Part shown: in pieces, positions 25,165 through 34,238 of the stretch | Numbering within the stretch: position 1 is the stretch's first letter | Layout of the letters: each line of letters starts with the position of its first letter | NCBI RefSeq assembly: GCF_023147585.1 | Contig: NZ_JAHXOZ010000006.1 | Span: forward strand, 1 to 64,000 | Source: Micrococcus sp. EYE_212 | Lineage (GTDB): Bacteria > Actinomycetota > Actinomycetes > Actinomycetales > Micrococcaceae | Direction of reading: 5' to 3' | DNA: 64,000 nt | Position numbers and translations under genes: made by a program | Notes under the pieces: generated by a model | Database searches by the model: none | Seen by the model: the letters and a program-made list of their open reading frames with translations, nothing else | What the model was told of the DNA's origin: nothing

Positions 25165-26661
25165 TCAGGCGCGGTGGCTGCCCGCGGAGAGCGGGTCCCC
25201 GCCGGCGCCGCGCAGCTGATCGCGGCCGGCGACGTCCGTGCCGTCCTCGGCGCCCCACAGGGCCACGCCGCGGGCCTCGGGGAGGTCCGAGATGTGGAAG
25301 TGCGGGTCCTGCCCGGCCTTGAGCTTGCGCTCGTAGTCCTTGAGGAGCTTCACGGCCAGGTGTCCCAGGGGCAGGATCGCGATGAGGTTGATGGTGGCCA
25401 TGATCGCCGCGAAGGTGTCCGCGAGGTCCCACACGAGGGCCACCTTGGCGAGCGCGCCGCCGATCACGCACAGCAGCACGAGGAAGCGGAACACGGTGAT
25501 GGCGCCGCCCGCATGGCGGCCGGCCAGGAAGCGGATGTTCGCCTCGCCGTAGTAGGTGTTGCCCAGCACGGAGGACCAGGCCAGGAAGAAGATGATGACG
25601 GTCAGCGCGGGGCCCGCCCACTGGCCCACGGCCTGCTGGAGCGCCCCCTGGGTGACCACCATGCCGAGCGCGTCCTTGTCCCCGTACGTCGGGTTGGAGA
25701 GCAGGATGATGAACGCGGTGGCCGTGCAGACGATCAGGGTGTCGAAGTAGACGCCGAGGGACTGCACGAAGCCCTGCTTCGCCGGGTGGGAGACCGCCGC
25801 GGTGGCGGCGGCGTTCGGGGCCGAGCCCATGCCCGCCTCGTTCGAGAACATGCCGCGGCGCACGCCGTGCAGGATCATCGCCATGCCGACGGCGGCGCCC
25901 GCCACCTGCTCCATGCCGAACGCGTGGCGCACGATGTGCAGGAACATCGCCGGGACCTCCGTGATGTTCACGATGATCACGATGATCGCCAGGATGATGT
26001 AGAAGACGGCCATGATGGGGACCACCACGTTGGTGACCGTGGAGAGGCGGCGCACGCCGCCGAAGATCACGAGGCCGGTGAGGACGGCCAGCCCCACGCC
26101 CACGATCCACGCCGTGGTGATGGACTGGCCCCAGTTGGCCTGCACGGACTCGGAGATCGAGTTGGACTGCACGGCGTTGAACACGAACCCGTAGGTGAAC
26201 GTGATCGCCACGGCGAACACCATGGCGAGCCACTTCGAGCGCAGGCCGTCACGGATGTAGTAGGCGGGCCCGCCGAAGAACCCCTCCGAGCCCTTCTGCT
26301 TGTAGAGCTGGGCCAGCGTGGACTCGACGAACGCGGTGGCGCCGCCGAGGAGCGCCAGCAGCCACATCCAGAACACGGCGCCGGGGCCGCCGAGCACGAT
26401 CGCGATGGCCACGCCCGCCACGTTGCCGGTGCCCACGCGGGAGGCCGCGGAGATGGTGAAGGCCCGGAACGGGGACACGCCGTCGTCGCCGGGCCCCGTG
26501 GAGGATCCCGCCGTGACCGAGCGCAGCATCTCCGGGAGCATGCGCACCTGCACGCCGACCGTCCGGATGGTGAACCACACGCCTGCCACGGCCAGCAGCG
26601 CCATCACGACATACCAGTAGACGTTGTTGAAGGCGGCGATGGCCTCGGTGATCTGATCCAT
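25165..26661 (-). CDS. Sodium:alanine/glycine symporter (AGCS family)
   Basis: A 498-residue membrane protein with about 11 transmembrane segments and AGCS hallmarks: FRAFTISAASRVGTGNVAGVA near residues 65-85, GGPGAVFWMW near 92 and the GMGSAPNAAA segment near 280. It would import alanine or glycine with Na+. The C-terminal 60 residues are cytoplasmic and polar. It appears to be a single-gene unit transcribed leftwards. Confidence 0.93.
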   Translation of the reverse strand: MDQITEAIAAFNNVYWYVVMALLAVAGVWFTIRTVGVQVRMLPEMLRSVTAGSSTGPGDDGVSPFRAFTISAASRVGTGNVAGVAIAIVLGGPGAVFWMWLLALLGGATAFVESTLAQLYKQKGSEGFFGGPAYYIRDGLRSKWLAMVFAVAITFTYGFVFNAVQSNSISESVQANWGQSITTAWIVGVGLAVLTGLVIFGGVRRLSTVTNVVVPIMAVFYIILAIIVIIVNITEVPAMFLHIVRHAFGMEQVAGAAVGMAMILHGVRRGMFSNEAGMGSAPNAAATAAVSHPAKQGFVQSLGVYFDTLIVCTATAFIILLSNPTYGDKDALGMVVTQGALQQAVGQWAGPALTVIIFFLAWSSVLGNTYYGEANIRFLAGRHAGGAITVFRFLVLLCVIGGALAKVALVWDLADTFAAIMATINLIAILPLGHLAVKLLKDYERKLKAGQDPHFHISDLPEARGVALWGAEDGTDVAGRDQLRGAGGDPLSAGSHRA

Positions 26662-26706
26662 GCGCCCAGGCTACGTGCTGCGCTGAGCGGGCACGGCCCG
26701 CCGCGC

Positions 26707-28161
26707 TCAGGCGCAGTCGCTGTTCCAGGTCTCCGCGTACATCGCGTAGCGCAGCCGCACGATGTGCTCCAGGCGGCGGTGCAGGTCCCCCTCGGAGACG
26801 CCGGCGGCCGTGTTGCGCGCGGCCGAGCGGGCCAGGGCGTCGGCGAACTCGTTGCCCTCGAGGCCGGCGTGGCCCTTCACCCACGTGGTGTTCACGTGGA
26901 CGCCGGCGGCCTGGCTGAGGTCCACGGCCGCCAGGAGCCGGCGCAGGGAGCGGCGGATGCGCTCGCCGCGCGCGCCGCCCAGGGTCAGGCGCTCGCGGTG
27001 GGCCTCGCGCAGCAGCGCCAGGGCCGCCCGGGAGTCCGAGTGGATGGTCACCTCGCCCCCCGGAGGGGCGCCCCAGGCCGCCATCAGGTGTCCCAGCACG
27101 AGGCCCTCGAGCTCCACCTCGAGCGGCAGGGTGGCCCCCTGCAGCGGATGGGCGGCCCACATCCGGTCGCGGGCGACGGCGGCCGCCCCTCCCGTGTGGG
27201 TGCCGCGCAGCAGGGACCCGTCCACGTACACGTCCGTGAGGTCGGCGGGATCCGTGAACGCGAGGCTGTGGTGCAGGCGCGGCAGGGTGCGCCGGATGAA
27301 GCGGTCCGCGCGGCGCCGGGAGAGGAACACCTGCCCCGAGCGGCGCCCCGCGGAATCCTCGGCCTCCTGGGCGCGCAGGTCCTCGAGGGCGATCCGCTCC
27401 GCCCCGAGCTGCATCACGCGGTCCGCGTCCACGTCCGGCAGCAGGTAGCTGGAGCGCTGCGAGCCCACGGGGGACTCGTCCAGGCGGTAGGAGACGACCG
27501 GCACGTCCGTGGGGGCGAGCATGCGCAGCAGCGTCAGGAGGTCGGCCTCCCGATCCGAGCGGAGGCGCACGATCACCGGGCGGCCCGCGGGGAGGTCGTG
27601 CAGCACGGTGTCCCAGAAGCGGTTGAGCCGTGGCGCGGTGATCAGTCCGGTCTGCACGGGCCCCTTGTCGTCGTCGCCGAGCTCGCGCAGCTCCAGGGTG
27701 CGGATGACGTACACGATCCCGTCCGGCACGGGATGCAGGTCCAGGCGCAGGGAGGGCCCGTGGGTGACGCCGGGGAGCATGGCCAGCGGATGGGCCACGA
27801 CGCGCACCCCGTCCTGACGGACGCGGACGCGGGGCGGCGCCGGCCGCGGGGGGCGGGGGCGGCTGGCCGGGACGAGGTGGAGGGGACGCAGTCGGCCCCG
27901 CGGCGCGGAGGAGCGGGCATGCGCGGAGGTGTTCGGCTTGACCGGCCCGGCGTGGTCCGACCTCCTCGCGGTCGAACTGCCCGAGCCGACCGGGCTCACC
28001 CGCAGGAAGGCCCCGTCCCGGACCGGCGCGCCGGCGCGGTGGGCCGCGGGGCCGTGGAACGCCCAGGACACATCGAGCAGCGCCGCGGGGCTCGCGGCGT
28101 CTGCGTCGATGTGCACGGGGCGGTGCATGGCCTCGCGCGGGTGGTTCTTCCTGGCTCCCAT
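26707..28161 (-). CDS. RNase HI-fold protein with a long N-terminal extension
   Basis: A 484-residue protein. The last 170 residues form an RNase HI domain with the catalytic set in order: VYVDGSL (Asp), EVELEGLVLG (Glu), IHSDSRAAL (Asp) and VKGHAGLEGNEFADALA (His and Asp). The preceding 310 residues are unrelated to RNase HI and include a Pro/Arg-rich stretch (about 80-115) and a structured region with LRLDLHPVPDG and RLRSDREADLLTLLR. It could cleave RNA-DNA hybrids. The start is uncertain: ATG 28161 lacks a Shine-Dalgarno, and ATG 28128 is an alternative. A short ORF with a strong ribosome site lies just upstream. Confidence 0.8.
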   Translation of the reverse strand: MGARKNHPREAMHRPVHIDADAASPAALLDVSWAFHGPAAHRAGAPVRDGAFLRVSPVGSGSSTARRSDHAGPVKPNTSAHARSSAPRGRLRPLHLVPASRPRPPRPAPPRVRVRQDGVRVVAHPLAMLPGVTHGPSLRLDLHPVPDGIVYVIRTLELRELGDDDKGPVQTGLITAPRLNRFWDTVLHDLPAGRPVIVRLRSDREADLLTLLRMLAPTDVPVVSYRLDESPVGSQRSSYLLPDVDADRVMQLGAERIALEDLRAQEAEDSAGRRSGQVFLSRRRADRFIRRTLPRLHHSLAFTDPADLTDVYVDGSLLRGTHTGGAAAVARDRMWAAHPLQGATLPLEVELEGLVLGHLMAAWGAPPGGEVTIHSDSRAALALLREAHRERLTLGGARGERIRRSLRRLLAAVDLSQAAGVHVNTTWVKGHAGLEGNEFADALARSAARNTAAGVSEGDLHRRLEHIVRLRYAMYAETWNSDCA

Positions 28162-28201
28162 GAGTGGCAATCCGGCGGGTCGAAGGGGTCTCACCGAGAA
28201 T

Positions 28202-28267
28202 TCATGCCGGACTCGGCGAGCGCGTCGGGTGGAGCTGTGAGCCGACGCCGAGGGCGTAGCTCGTCAT
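28202..28267 (-). CDS. Possible 21-residue leader peptide upstream of the RNase HI gene
   Basis: An ATG at 28267 preceded by GGAGGGTGACAG, a strong Shine-Dalgarno at good spacing, opens a 21-codon frame (MTSYALGVGSQLHP...) ending 40 bp before the downstream start. It could be a translated leader. Sequence alone does not show attenuation. Confidence 0.33.
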   Translation of the reverse strand: MTSYALGVGSQLHPTRSPSPA

Positions 28268-28314
28268 CTGTCACCCTCCACTGTAGGGAGCAGATCCGGT
28301 GCTGGGGAGGTCTG

Positions 28315-28331
28315 CGGAACGTTGCGTTCCG
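28315..28331. promoter_or_regulatory. Palindromic site, possible operator
   Basis: CGGAACG-TTG-CGTTCCG, a 7-bp perfect inverted repeat in the 175-bp gap between the TetR-family gene and the RNase HI gene. A dimeric regulator could bind here; which one is unknown. The rest of 28268-28442 holds nothing else I can identify. Confidence 0.4.
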
Positions 28332-28442
28332 TCAGGGCGGAGGGATTCCGCGCCCCGTGGAGATCTGGAGCCCCCTGATCGATGTCGCAGAGCCCGCCGA
28401 ATGCCGGGGGTCGACCTTCCCTGCACGGCACCCCTCCGGGCC

Positions 28443-28961
28443 TCAGAGGACGGTGCGGCGAAGCCCCTGGAAGTCCGGTCCCGTGACCACGCCGAGGGCC
28501 TGCGCCTGGGAGCGCTGCTGGCGCAGCGAGACCGTGCCGAGCAGCAGCGCGAGGGCCCGCTCGCCCTCCTCCGGGGAGTCGGCCGCCTCGGTCAGGAGCG
28601 TGTGCAGTGCCCCGCCGCCGAGGCCGAGCGCAAGCGCGGAGAGCACCACGTCCGTGCCGTCCCGGTGGCGCAGCAGCACCTGCTCCGCCACGGCGGCCCG
28701 CCCGGCGACGTCGCCGATCCGCCGGGCGCGCACCGTGTCACCGATCTCGGCGACGATCCGGTCCGCGACCCGGGCGAGCAGGGTCTGCTTGTCCGGCACG
28801 TGCCAGTACAGGGCGGAGGCCTGCACGCCGAGCACGGCGGCCACACGGCGCATGGAGAGGTCGCCCATGCCGAAGTCCTGCAGGATGCCGACGGCGGCGT
28901 CCACCACGTCCTCGGCGGTCAGCCGGCCCCGGGCGGAGGCGGCGGCAGGGGGCGGGGTCAT
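28443..28961 (-). CDS. TetR-family transcriptional regulator
   Basis: A 172-residue protein with an N-terminal helix-turn-helix (LTAEDVVDAAVGILQDFG, then MRRVAAVLGVQASALYWHVPDKQTLL, residues 15-60), the TetR signature. The C-terminal ligand domain is short. It sits 10 bp after the thiamine ABC operon on the same strand and may be cotranscribed with it, but a link to thiamine is unproven. Ligand unknown. Confidence 0.87.
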   Translation of the reverse strand: MTPPPAAASARGRLTAEDVVDAAVGILQDFGMGDLSMRRVAAVLGVQASALYWHVPDKQTLLARVADRIVAEIGDTVRARRIGDVAGRAAVAEQVLLRHRDGTDVVLSALALGLGGGALHTLLTEAADSPEEGERALALLLGTVSLRQQRSQAQALGVVTGPDFQGLRRTVL

Positions 28962-28971
28962 GCGCCCGAGG

Positions 28972-29739
28972 CTACCCCGGACCCGTGCCGGGGCGCCCGT
29001 CGTCGTGGGTCCCGGACACCCCCAGGCGCACGGTGCGGTCGGCCATGACGGCGGCCTCCGAGAGGTCGTGGGTCACCACGACGGCGGTCACCCCGGCCGC
29101 CCGCAGCACCTCGCGGATCTGCACGGCGAGGCGTTCGCGCAGGTCCGCGTCCAGGGCGGAGAGCGGCTCGTCCAGAAGGAGGACGCGGGGGGAGGGGGCC
29201 AGCGAGCGGGCCAGGGCCACGCGCTGAGCCTGGCCGCCGGAGAGGCTCTGCACCGGCCGGTCCGCCAGTTCCGCGAGCCCGACGAGTGCCAGCAGCTCCG
29301 CCACCCGGGCGCGCCGGTGCGCCCGGTCCCACCCGGCTGCCTCGAGCCCGTAGCCCACGTTGCGGGCCACGGTGCGGTGGGGGAAGAGCTGTCCGTCCTG
29401 GAACACCATGCCCACGCCGCGCCGGTGGGTGGGCACGGAGGTCACGTCCTGCCCCCCGATCTCCACGGACCCGGCCACCACGTCCTCCAGGCCCGCGATG
29501 CCGCGCAGCACCGTGGACTTGCCCGAGCCGGAGGCGCCCACGAGGGCCACGATCTCGCCGGGCGCGAGCGTGAGGTCCACGCCGCGCACCGGCACCGCAC
29601 CGTCGGGGTAGGCCACGCTCAGGCCGCTCACGCGCACCCCCGCCCCGGCGGGCGCGCCTGGCGTGCCGTCGCCGTCGTGGCAGACCGCCGCACCGCTGGC
29701 TTTCCCTGGGTGGGGCGTGCGCCCCTCCGCCGTGCTCAC
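28972..29739 (-). CDS. thiQ: Thiamine-type ABC transporter ATP-binding protein
   Basis: A 255-residue ABC ATPase with Walker A GASGSGKS, Q-loop FQDGQLFPH, signature LSGGQAQR, Walker B VLLLDEP and the switch His in VVTHD. It powers the importer formed with the preceding permease and binding protein. The GTG start at 29739 overlaps the permease stop by 4 bp (GTGA). The first 45 residues precede the core and are low-complexity. The symbol rests on the upstream TPP riboswitch and gene order. Confidence 0.88.
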   Translation of the reverse strand: MSTAEGRTPHPGKASGAAVCHDGDGTPGAPAGAGVRVSGLSVAYPDGAVPVRGVDLTLAPGEIVALVGASGSGKSTVLRGIAGLEDVVAGSVEIGGQDVTSVPTHRRGVGMVFQDGQLFPHRTVARNVGYGLEAAGWDRAHRRARVAELLALVGLAELADRPVQSLSGGQAQRVALARSLAPSPRVLLLDEPLSALDADLRERLAVQIREVLRAAGVTAVVVTHDLSEAAVMADRTVRLGVSGTHDDGRPGTGPG

Positions 29740-31490
29740 CACGCGCCTCCCGCTCCCGCCGCGCCCCGGGGACGCAGCCTCTCGCACACCAGCATGATCG
29801 CGGCGCTCAGCACGGCCAGCACCGTGGCCGCGGCGAGCGCCATCCCGTAGTTGTCCGCGCCCGGCCGGCCGAGCAGCCGCACGATCAGCACGGGCAGCGT
29901 GGGTCGGTCCGGGCTGGCGAGGAAGCTCGTGGCCCCGAACTCACCGAGGGACACCGCGAACGCGAACCCCGCCGCCAGCCCCAGCCCACGCGCCAGGAAC
30001 GGCCCGTCCACCGTGGCCAGCACGCGCAGCGGCCCCGCCCCGAGTGTGCGGGCGGCCTCCCGCAGCCGCGGGTCGACGGAGGCCAGCACGGGCACGAGCG
30101 AGCGCACCACGAGGGGCAGCGCCACCACCGCCTGCGCGAGCGGCACGAGCAGTCCCGAGGCGGCCAGGTCCGGGGCCTGCGCCCGCAGGGAGACGACGAA
30201 CCCGAAGCCCACCGTCACGGCGGAGACGCCGAGGGGCAGCAGGACGGCGCCGTCGAGCCAGCGCTGGGCCCGCCGGGCGAGCGCCGAGCGCACGGGCCGC
30301 GTGAGCAGGAGCGCGAGCGGCACGCCGGCGAGCAGGGTGAGGAGCGTGGCGTCCACGGCGGTGCGCCACGAGTGGTCCAGCGCCTCCAGGGGCGTGGTGC
30401 CGCCGGCGAAGCCGGCCCCCGAGCTCGTGGCCAGCAGGGTGTAGTTGCGCAGCCCCCACCCCTGGCTCGAGTGGAAGGAGCGGAGCACGAGGGTGCCCAG
30501 CGGCAGCAGCACGAGCGCCGCGGTGGCCAGCGTGGCGGCCACGGGCAGCGCGTCCGCGCGGGTGAGGCGGCGCAGCGGGGCGTCCCGCAGGCGCAGGGCG
30601 CGCACGCTCCGCGCCGCGGTGGCCCCGGAGATCCCGACGGCGGCCATGACCACCAGGAACTGCAGCGTGGAGAACACCGCGGCCACCCGCAGGTCCAGGT
30701 ACACCGAGGTCTGCACCCAGATCTCGGACTCGACGGTGCCGTAGCCCGGCCGGCCCAGGGTCTGGACGATCCCGAACGCCGAGGAGCAGAAGAGGAACAC
30801 GAGTGCGGCCGAGCTGGCCACGGCGGGCGCCAGCTGCGGGAGGGTCACGGTGCGGAACGCGCGCCAGGGCGAGGCCCCGAGGGTGCGCGCGGCCTCCTCC
30901 TGCCGCGGGTCCAGCGACGCCCACAGCGCGCCCACCTGGCGCACCACCACGGAGACGTTGAAGAACACGAGGGCCAGCACGACGGCGGCGGTGGACTGGT
31001 CCAGGCCCGTCCACCCCAGCGGCCCGCCGGGGGCCAGCACGGCGCGGAACGCCACGCCCACGACGACGGTGGGCAGCACGAACGGGACCGTCACCACCGC
31101 GCGCAGCAGCGCGCGGCCCGGGAACGCCCGGCGGTGCAGCACGAGTGCGGCCGGCAGCCCGAGCAGGAGGGCGGCCACCGTGCCGGCCGCCGCCATCCCC
31201 AGGGTCTGCCCGAGGATCCGCCATGTGCGCTCGCGGGCGAGGACCTCGCCGAACGCGGTGAGGTCCAGTGCGCCGTCCGCGGACACGCCGCGCCACAGCA
31301 TGGCCGCCACGGGCCACGCGAAGAACACCGCCAGGAACGCGAGCGGCACGACGGCGGCGAGCAGCCACCACGCGCCGATCCCGTCCCCGCCGGCCCGCGT
31401 GCGGCGCCGTCGCCGTCCGCCCGCGGGGCGACCCGGGGGCGCGAGGACGGGCTCGGCGAGCGCGGGCGGGCCGGGGACCTGAGAGGTCAC
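29736..31490 (-). CDS. thiP: Thiamine-type ABC transporter permease, two fused halves
   Basis: A 584-residue permease with about 12 transmembrane segments and two EAA-type loops, EEAARTLGASPWRAFRTVTLP near residue 195 and REAARTLGAGPLRVLATVDGP near 470. Each contacts the ATPase, the layout expected for fused ThiP/FbpB-type permeases. The GTG start overlaps the thiB stop by 4 bp (GTGA), the same junction as at the thiQ end. It transports thiamine or a thiamine derivative through the membrane, by inference from the riboswitch. Confidence 0.9.
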   Translation of the reverse strand: MTSQVPGPPALAEPVLAPPGRPAGGRRRRRTRAGGDGIGAWWLLAAVVPLAFLAVFFAWPVAAMLWRGVSADGALDLTAFGEVLARERTWRILGQTLGMAAAGTVAALLLGLPAALVLHRRAFPGRALLRAVVTVPFVLPTVVVGVAFRAVLAPGGPLGWTGLDQSTAAVVLALVFFNVSVVVRQVGALWASLDPRQEEAARTLGASPWRAFRTVTLPQLAPAVASSAALVFLFCSSAFGIVQTLGRPGYGTVESEIWVQTSVYLDLRVAAVFSTLQFLVVMAAVGISGATAARSVRALRLRDAPLRRLTRADALPVAATLATAALVLLPLGTLVLRSFHSSQGWGLRNYTLLATSSGAGFAGGTTPLEALDHSWRTAVDATLLTLLAGVPLALLLTRPVRSALARRAQRWLDGAVLLPLGVSAVTVGFGFVVSLRAQAPDLAASGLLVPLAQAVVALPLVVRSLVPVLASVDPRLREAARTLGAGPLRVLATVDGPFLARGLGLAAGFAFAVSLGEFGATSFLASPDRPTLPVLIVRLLGRPGADNYGMALAAATVLAVLSAAIMLVCERLRPRGAAGAGGAW

Positions 31491-32629
31491 TTCCCGGCGT
31501 GCTCCTCGTGCAGCGCGGTCCACTCCTTGAGCAGCTCCTCGCGCTCGGCGTCCACGGCCTTCGGATCCGGGGAGATGGGGTCCTCGGCGAGGGGGGCGTT
31601 CTCGGCCCACTCGGCGGGCAGCTCCACGGACTCGTCGATCGGGTACATGTACATGGACTCCGGCAGCGCCTTCTGCACGTCCTCGGAGAGGAGGAAGTCG
31701 ATGAACGCCTGCGCGCCCTCGGGGTTCTTCGCGCCCTCGACGACGCCGGCGTACTCCGTCTGCGGGGTGCAGGAGGCCTCCAGGACGTCCGTGGCCGGGG
31801 CGAACGCGGGGGAGGAGGAGTAGGAGAGCACGATCGGGTACTCGCCCTTGCCCTCGCCGCCGGAGAAGTCGGTGTAGTACGCGTCCGACCACGAGGCGTC
31901 CACCTTGGCGCCGCCGTCGAGGGCCTTCTCCCACCAGCCCCTCCAGTCGTCGCCGAACTCCTCCTTGGTGGCGGCCAGGAGGGCGAGGCCGGGGGAGGAG
32001 GTCACGGGGCTGGTGAGCACCGTCAGCGACGCGTACTGGGGGTCGGTGACGTCCTCGAGGGAGTCGGGGACCTCCATCCCCTCCGCCTCGAACCACGGGG
32101 TGTCCACGTTGAGGCACACCTGGCCCTGGTCCACGGGGATCATCCGGCCCTCGACCACGCGGTCCTTCGCGGACTCGGGCAGGTTCGCGGGGGTGTACTC
32201 GGCCACCACGCCCTCGTCGATGAGCCGGTGCGTGGAGTGGTCCTCGATGCCGTACACGCCGTCCACCGTGGGGTGGTCCTTGGCGAGCAGCAGCTGGTTG
32301 ACCACGGAGCCGGCGTCGCCCGGGGCGGTGGTGGAGAGCTGGTGGCCCGACTCCTGCTCGAACCGGGCGATGAGCTCCTCGGGCAGCGCGAAGGAGTCAT
32401 GGGTCATGATCGTGACGGTCTTGCCACCGCCCGCGGAGTCGGAGCCGGAGGCGGCGGAGCCGGACGTGGTGGCCGCGGCTGCGGCGTCCGCGGAGCCCGC
32501 CGCGGAGGAGGAGCCGGAGCCCCCCTGGCCGGAGAGCGAGCAGCCCGTGAGGGCGAGGGCGGCGACGGAGAGGGCCGCCAGCGCGGCGGTGCGCGGGCGG
32601 CGGGCGTGCTCGGTGGCGGTGCGGGTCAT
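31487..32629 (-). CDS. thiB: Thiamine ABC transporter substrate-binding lipoprotein
   Basis: A 380-residue lipoprotein with signal peptide and lipobox LALTGC near residue 30, a Ser/Ala/Gly-rich spacer (about 32-68), and a periplasmic-binding-protein fold beginning KTVTIMTHDSFALPEEL, which closely matches ThiB. The C-terminal part contains NPEGAQAFIDFLLSEDVQ, a common ThiB/FbpA segment. It captures thiamine or TPP outside the membrane and delivers it to ThiP. It is the first gene of thiB-thiP-thiQ and lies about 70 bp after a TPP riboswitch. Confidence 0.92.
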   Translation of the reverse strand: MTRTATEHARRPRTAALAALSVAALALTGCSLSGQGGSGSSSAAGSADAAAAATTSGSAASGSDSAGGGKTVTIMTHDSFALPEELIARFEQESGHQLSTTAPGDAGSVVNQLLLAKDHPTVDGVYGIEDHSTHRLIDEGVVAEYTPANLPESAKDRVVEGRMIPVDQGQVCLNVDTPWFEAEGMEVPDSLEDVTDPQYASLTVLTSPVTSSPGLALLAATKEEFGDDWRGWWEKALDGGAKVDASWSDAYYTDFSGGEGKGEYPIVLSYSSSPAFAPATDVLEASCTPQTEYAGVVEGAKNPEGAQAFIDFLLSEDVQKALPESMYMYPIDESVELPAEWAENAPLAEDPISPDPKAVDAEREELLKEWTALHEEHAGK

Positions 32630-32698
32630 GCGGGTCTCCTCCTGCGCGGCGGGAGGGGCCGGGGGCGGGCCCGCGGCATGCGGACGCCCCGGGAAAGG

Positions 32699-32785
32699 GT
32701 CTCGACTTCCTTCGCCGGTGCGAGCCGGAGCAGGTTCGAGGGTCTGCGGCGGACCGCACTCTCAGCGCCGCTGCGGCGCTCCCCT
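32699..32785 (-). promoter_or_regulatory. TPP riboswitch (THI element)
   Basis: Reading the minus strand, the aptamer shows the conserved pieces in order: GGGAGCGCC, GCTGAGAGTGCGG, ACCCTCGAACCTG and GCACCGGCGAAGGAAGT, closed by GGG/CCC-type pairing. It lies in the leader of thiB. TPP binding is expected to switch off the operon, in actinobacteria usually by hiding the ribosome site. Confidence 0.95.
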
Positions 32786-32840
32786 GTCGATGTGGACTGG
32801 AGCCAGCCTATCGCGTCCGCGCCGACCTTAGACTGCACGC

Positions 32841-34238
32841 GTGAGCACCCCCGACGAGGCCGCGCCGGCCGGACCCGCCCCCGCCCCCCAGGTCGCCCCG
32901 GCGACGCCGGCCTCCGACTGGGACATCCGCAGGCCGCACCGGATGTGGCCGCGCATGCTCGTGATCGTGCTGACGCTCGCGGGCCTCGTGGTGCTCGTGC
33001 AGTTCCTGCAGGGCATCTCCTCCATCATCGCGCCCGTCTTCCTCGGGCTGAACCTCGTGATCGTGGCCTACCCCCTGCAGCGCTGGCTGATCGAGCGCGG
33101 CGTGCACCCCGTCCTCGGGGCCACGGCCACGGTGCTCCTCGTGGTCACCGTGCTGGCCGTGTTCGTGGGGCTGATCTTCTGGTCCGGGCTCGAGCTGGTG
33201 AGCTCCCTGCCCGAGTACGCGGGGCGGTTCCAGGCGATCATGCAGGACGTCTCGGCGTGGCTGTCCTCCCAGGGGCTCACCCCGGACATGGTGAACGCGC
33301 AGCTGCAGGCCGTGGACATCAAGCAGGTCACGGGCGCCGCCGTCACCGCCCTGACCGCCATCGCGTCCAACGTCTACGCGGTGGTGGGCCTGCTGATCAC
33401 CGTGGTCATGGGGATGTTCTTCCTGGCCATGGACTCCATGGCCGTGGAGCGCCGCGTCCAGCTGCTGAGCTCGGCCCGCCGGGAGTTCGGCCAGGCGCTC
33501 ATGGACTTCGCGGGCGGCGTGCGCCGGTACTGGGTGGTGACCACCGTGTTCGGGCTGATCGTGGCCGTCCTGGACGTCGTGGCGCTCCTGGTGATCGGCG
33601 TGCCGATGGCCCTCGTGTGGGGCGTGCTGAGCTTCCTCACCAACTACGTGCCCAACATCGGCTTCATCATCGGCCTGATCCCGCCGGCCATCCTGGGCCT
33701 TGCGGAGGGCGGCTGGCCCGCCTTCCTCGGCGTCGTCATCAGCTACTCGGTGCTCAACTTCGTGCTGCAGTCCATCATCCAGCCCAAGGTGGCCGGGGAC
33801 GCGGTCGGCGTGATCCCCACCGTCAGCTTCCTCTCCCTGCTGTTCTGGGCGTGGGTCCTCGGCCCGCTCGGTGCGATCCTCGCGCTCCCCTGCACCCTGC
33901 TGGCCAAGGCCATCCTGATCGACGCCGATCCGAACGCACGGTGGATCAACTCGCTGATCGCCTCGGACCTGAAGGGCATGGAGCGGAGGCAGTCCACCCT
34001 TCTGGCCCGGCTGCGCGGCGGCTCCTCCGCGGAGGAGGGCAGCCACACGCGCAAGGAGGCGCGCGGGGTGAGCGTGGGCCTGAGCCCCGCGGAGGCCCGG
34101 CGCGCCAAGCGGGGGCAGCCCCCCGCCGGGGTCAGCGGCGTGGGGGAGCGGCCGGAGGATGCGGGGCCGCCGCTGAGTCCGGCCCCGGATCCCGTGGCCG
34201 GTCTTGCAAACGGGGCTGCACCAGCACCAGGTCGGTGA
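32841..34238 (+). CDS. AI-2E family (PerM-like) membrane transporter
   Basis: A 465-residue protein with a Pro/Ala-rich N-terminus, then about 8 transmembrane segments and the family motifs GISSIIAPVFLGLNLVIVAYPL near 55-75 and FLTNYVPNIGFIIGLIPPAILGL near 265-288. Relatives export autoinducer-2 or exchange Na+/H+; the substrate here is unknown. The start is a GTG at 32841, just 56 bp from the divergent TPP riboswitch. The Arg/Gly/Pro-rich C-terminal tail overlaps the convergent gene at 34132 by 107 bp. Confidence 0.9.
   Translation: MSTPDEAAPAGPAPAPQVAPATPASDWDIRRPHRMWPRMLVIVLTLAGLVVLVQFLQGISSIIAPVFLGLNLVIVAYPLQRWLIERGVHPVLGATATVLLVVTVLAVFVGLIFWSGLELVSSLPEYAGRFQAIMQDVSAWLSSQGLTPDMVNAQLQAVDIKQVTGAAVTALTAIASNVYAVVGLLITVVMGMFFLAMDSMAVERRVQLLSSARREFGQALMDFAGGVRRYWVVTTVFGLIVAVLDVVALLVIGVPMALVWGVLSFLTNYVPNIGFIIGLIPPAILGLAEGGWPAFLGVVISYSVLNFVLQSIIQPKVAGDAVGVIPTVSFLSLLFWAWVLGPLGAILALPCTLLAKAILIDADPNARWINSLIASDLKGMERRQSTLLARLRGGSSAEEGSHTRKEARGVSVGLSPAEARRAKRGQPPAGVSGVGERPEDAGPPLSPAPDPVAGLANGAAPAPGR

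Noticed and set aside
25174-29850. 1558-codon open frame on the plus strand
   Set aside because: It runs antisense through the symporter, RNase H, TetR and thiQ genes, and its composition (His, Arg, Gly) shows no conserved domain.
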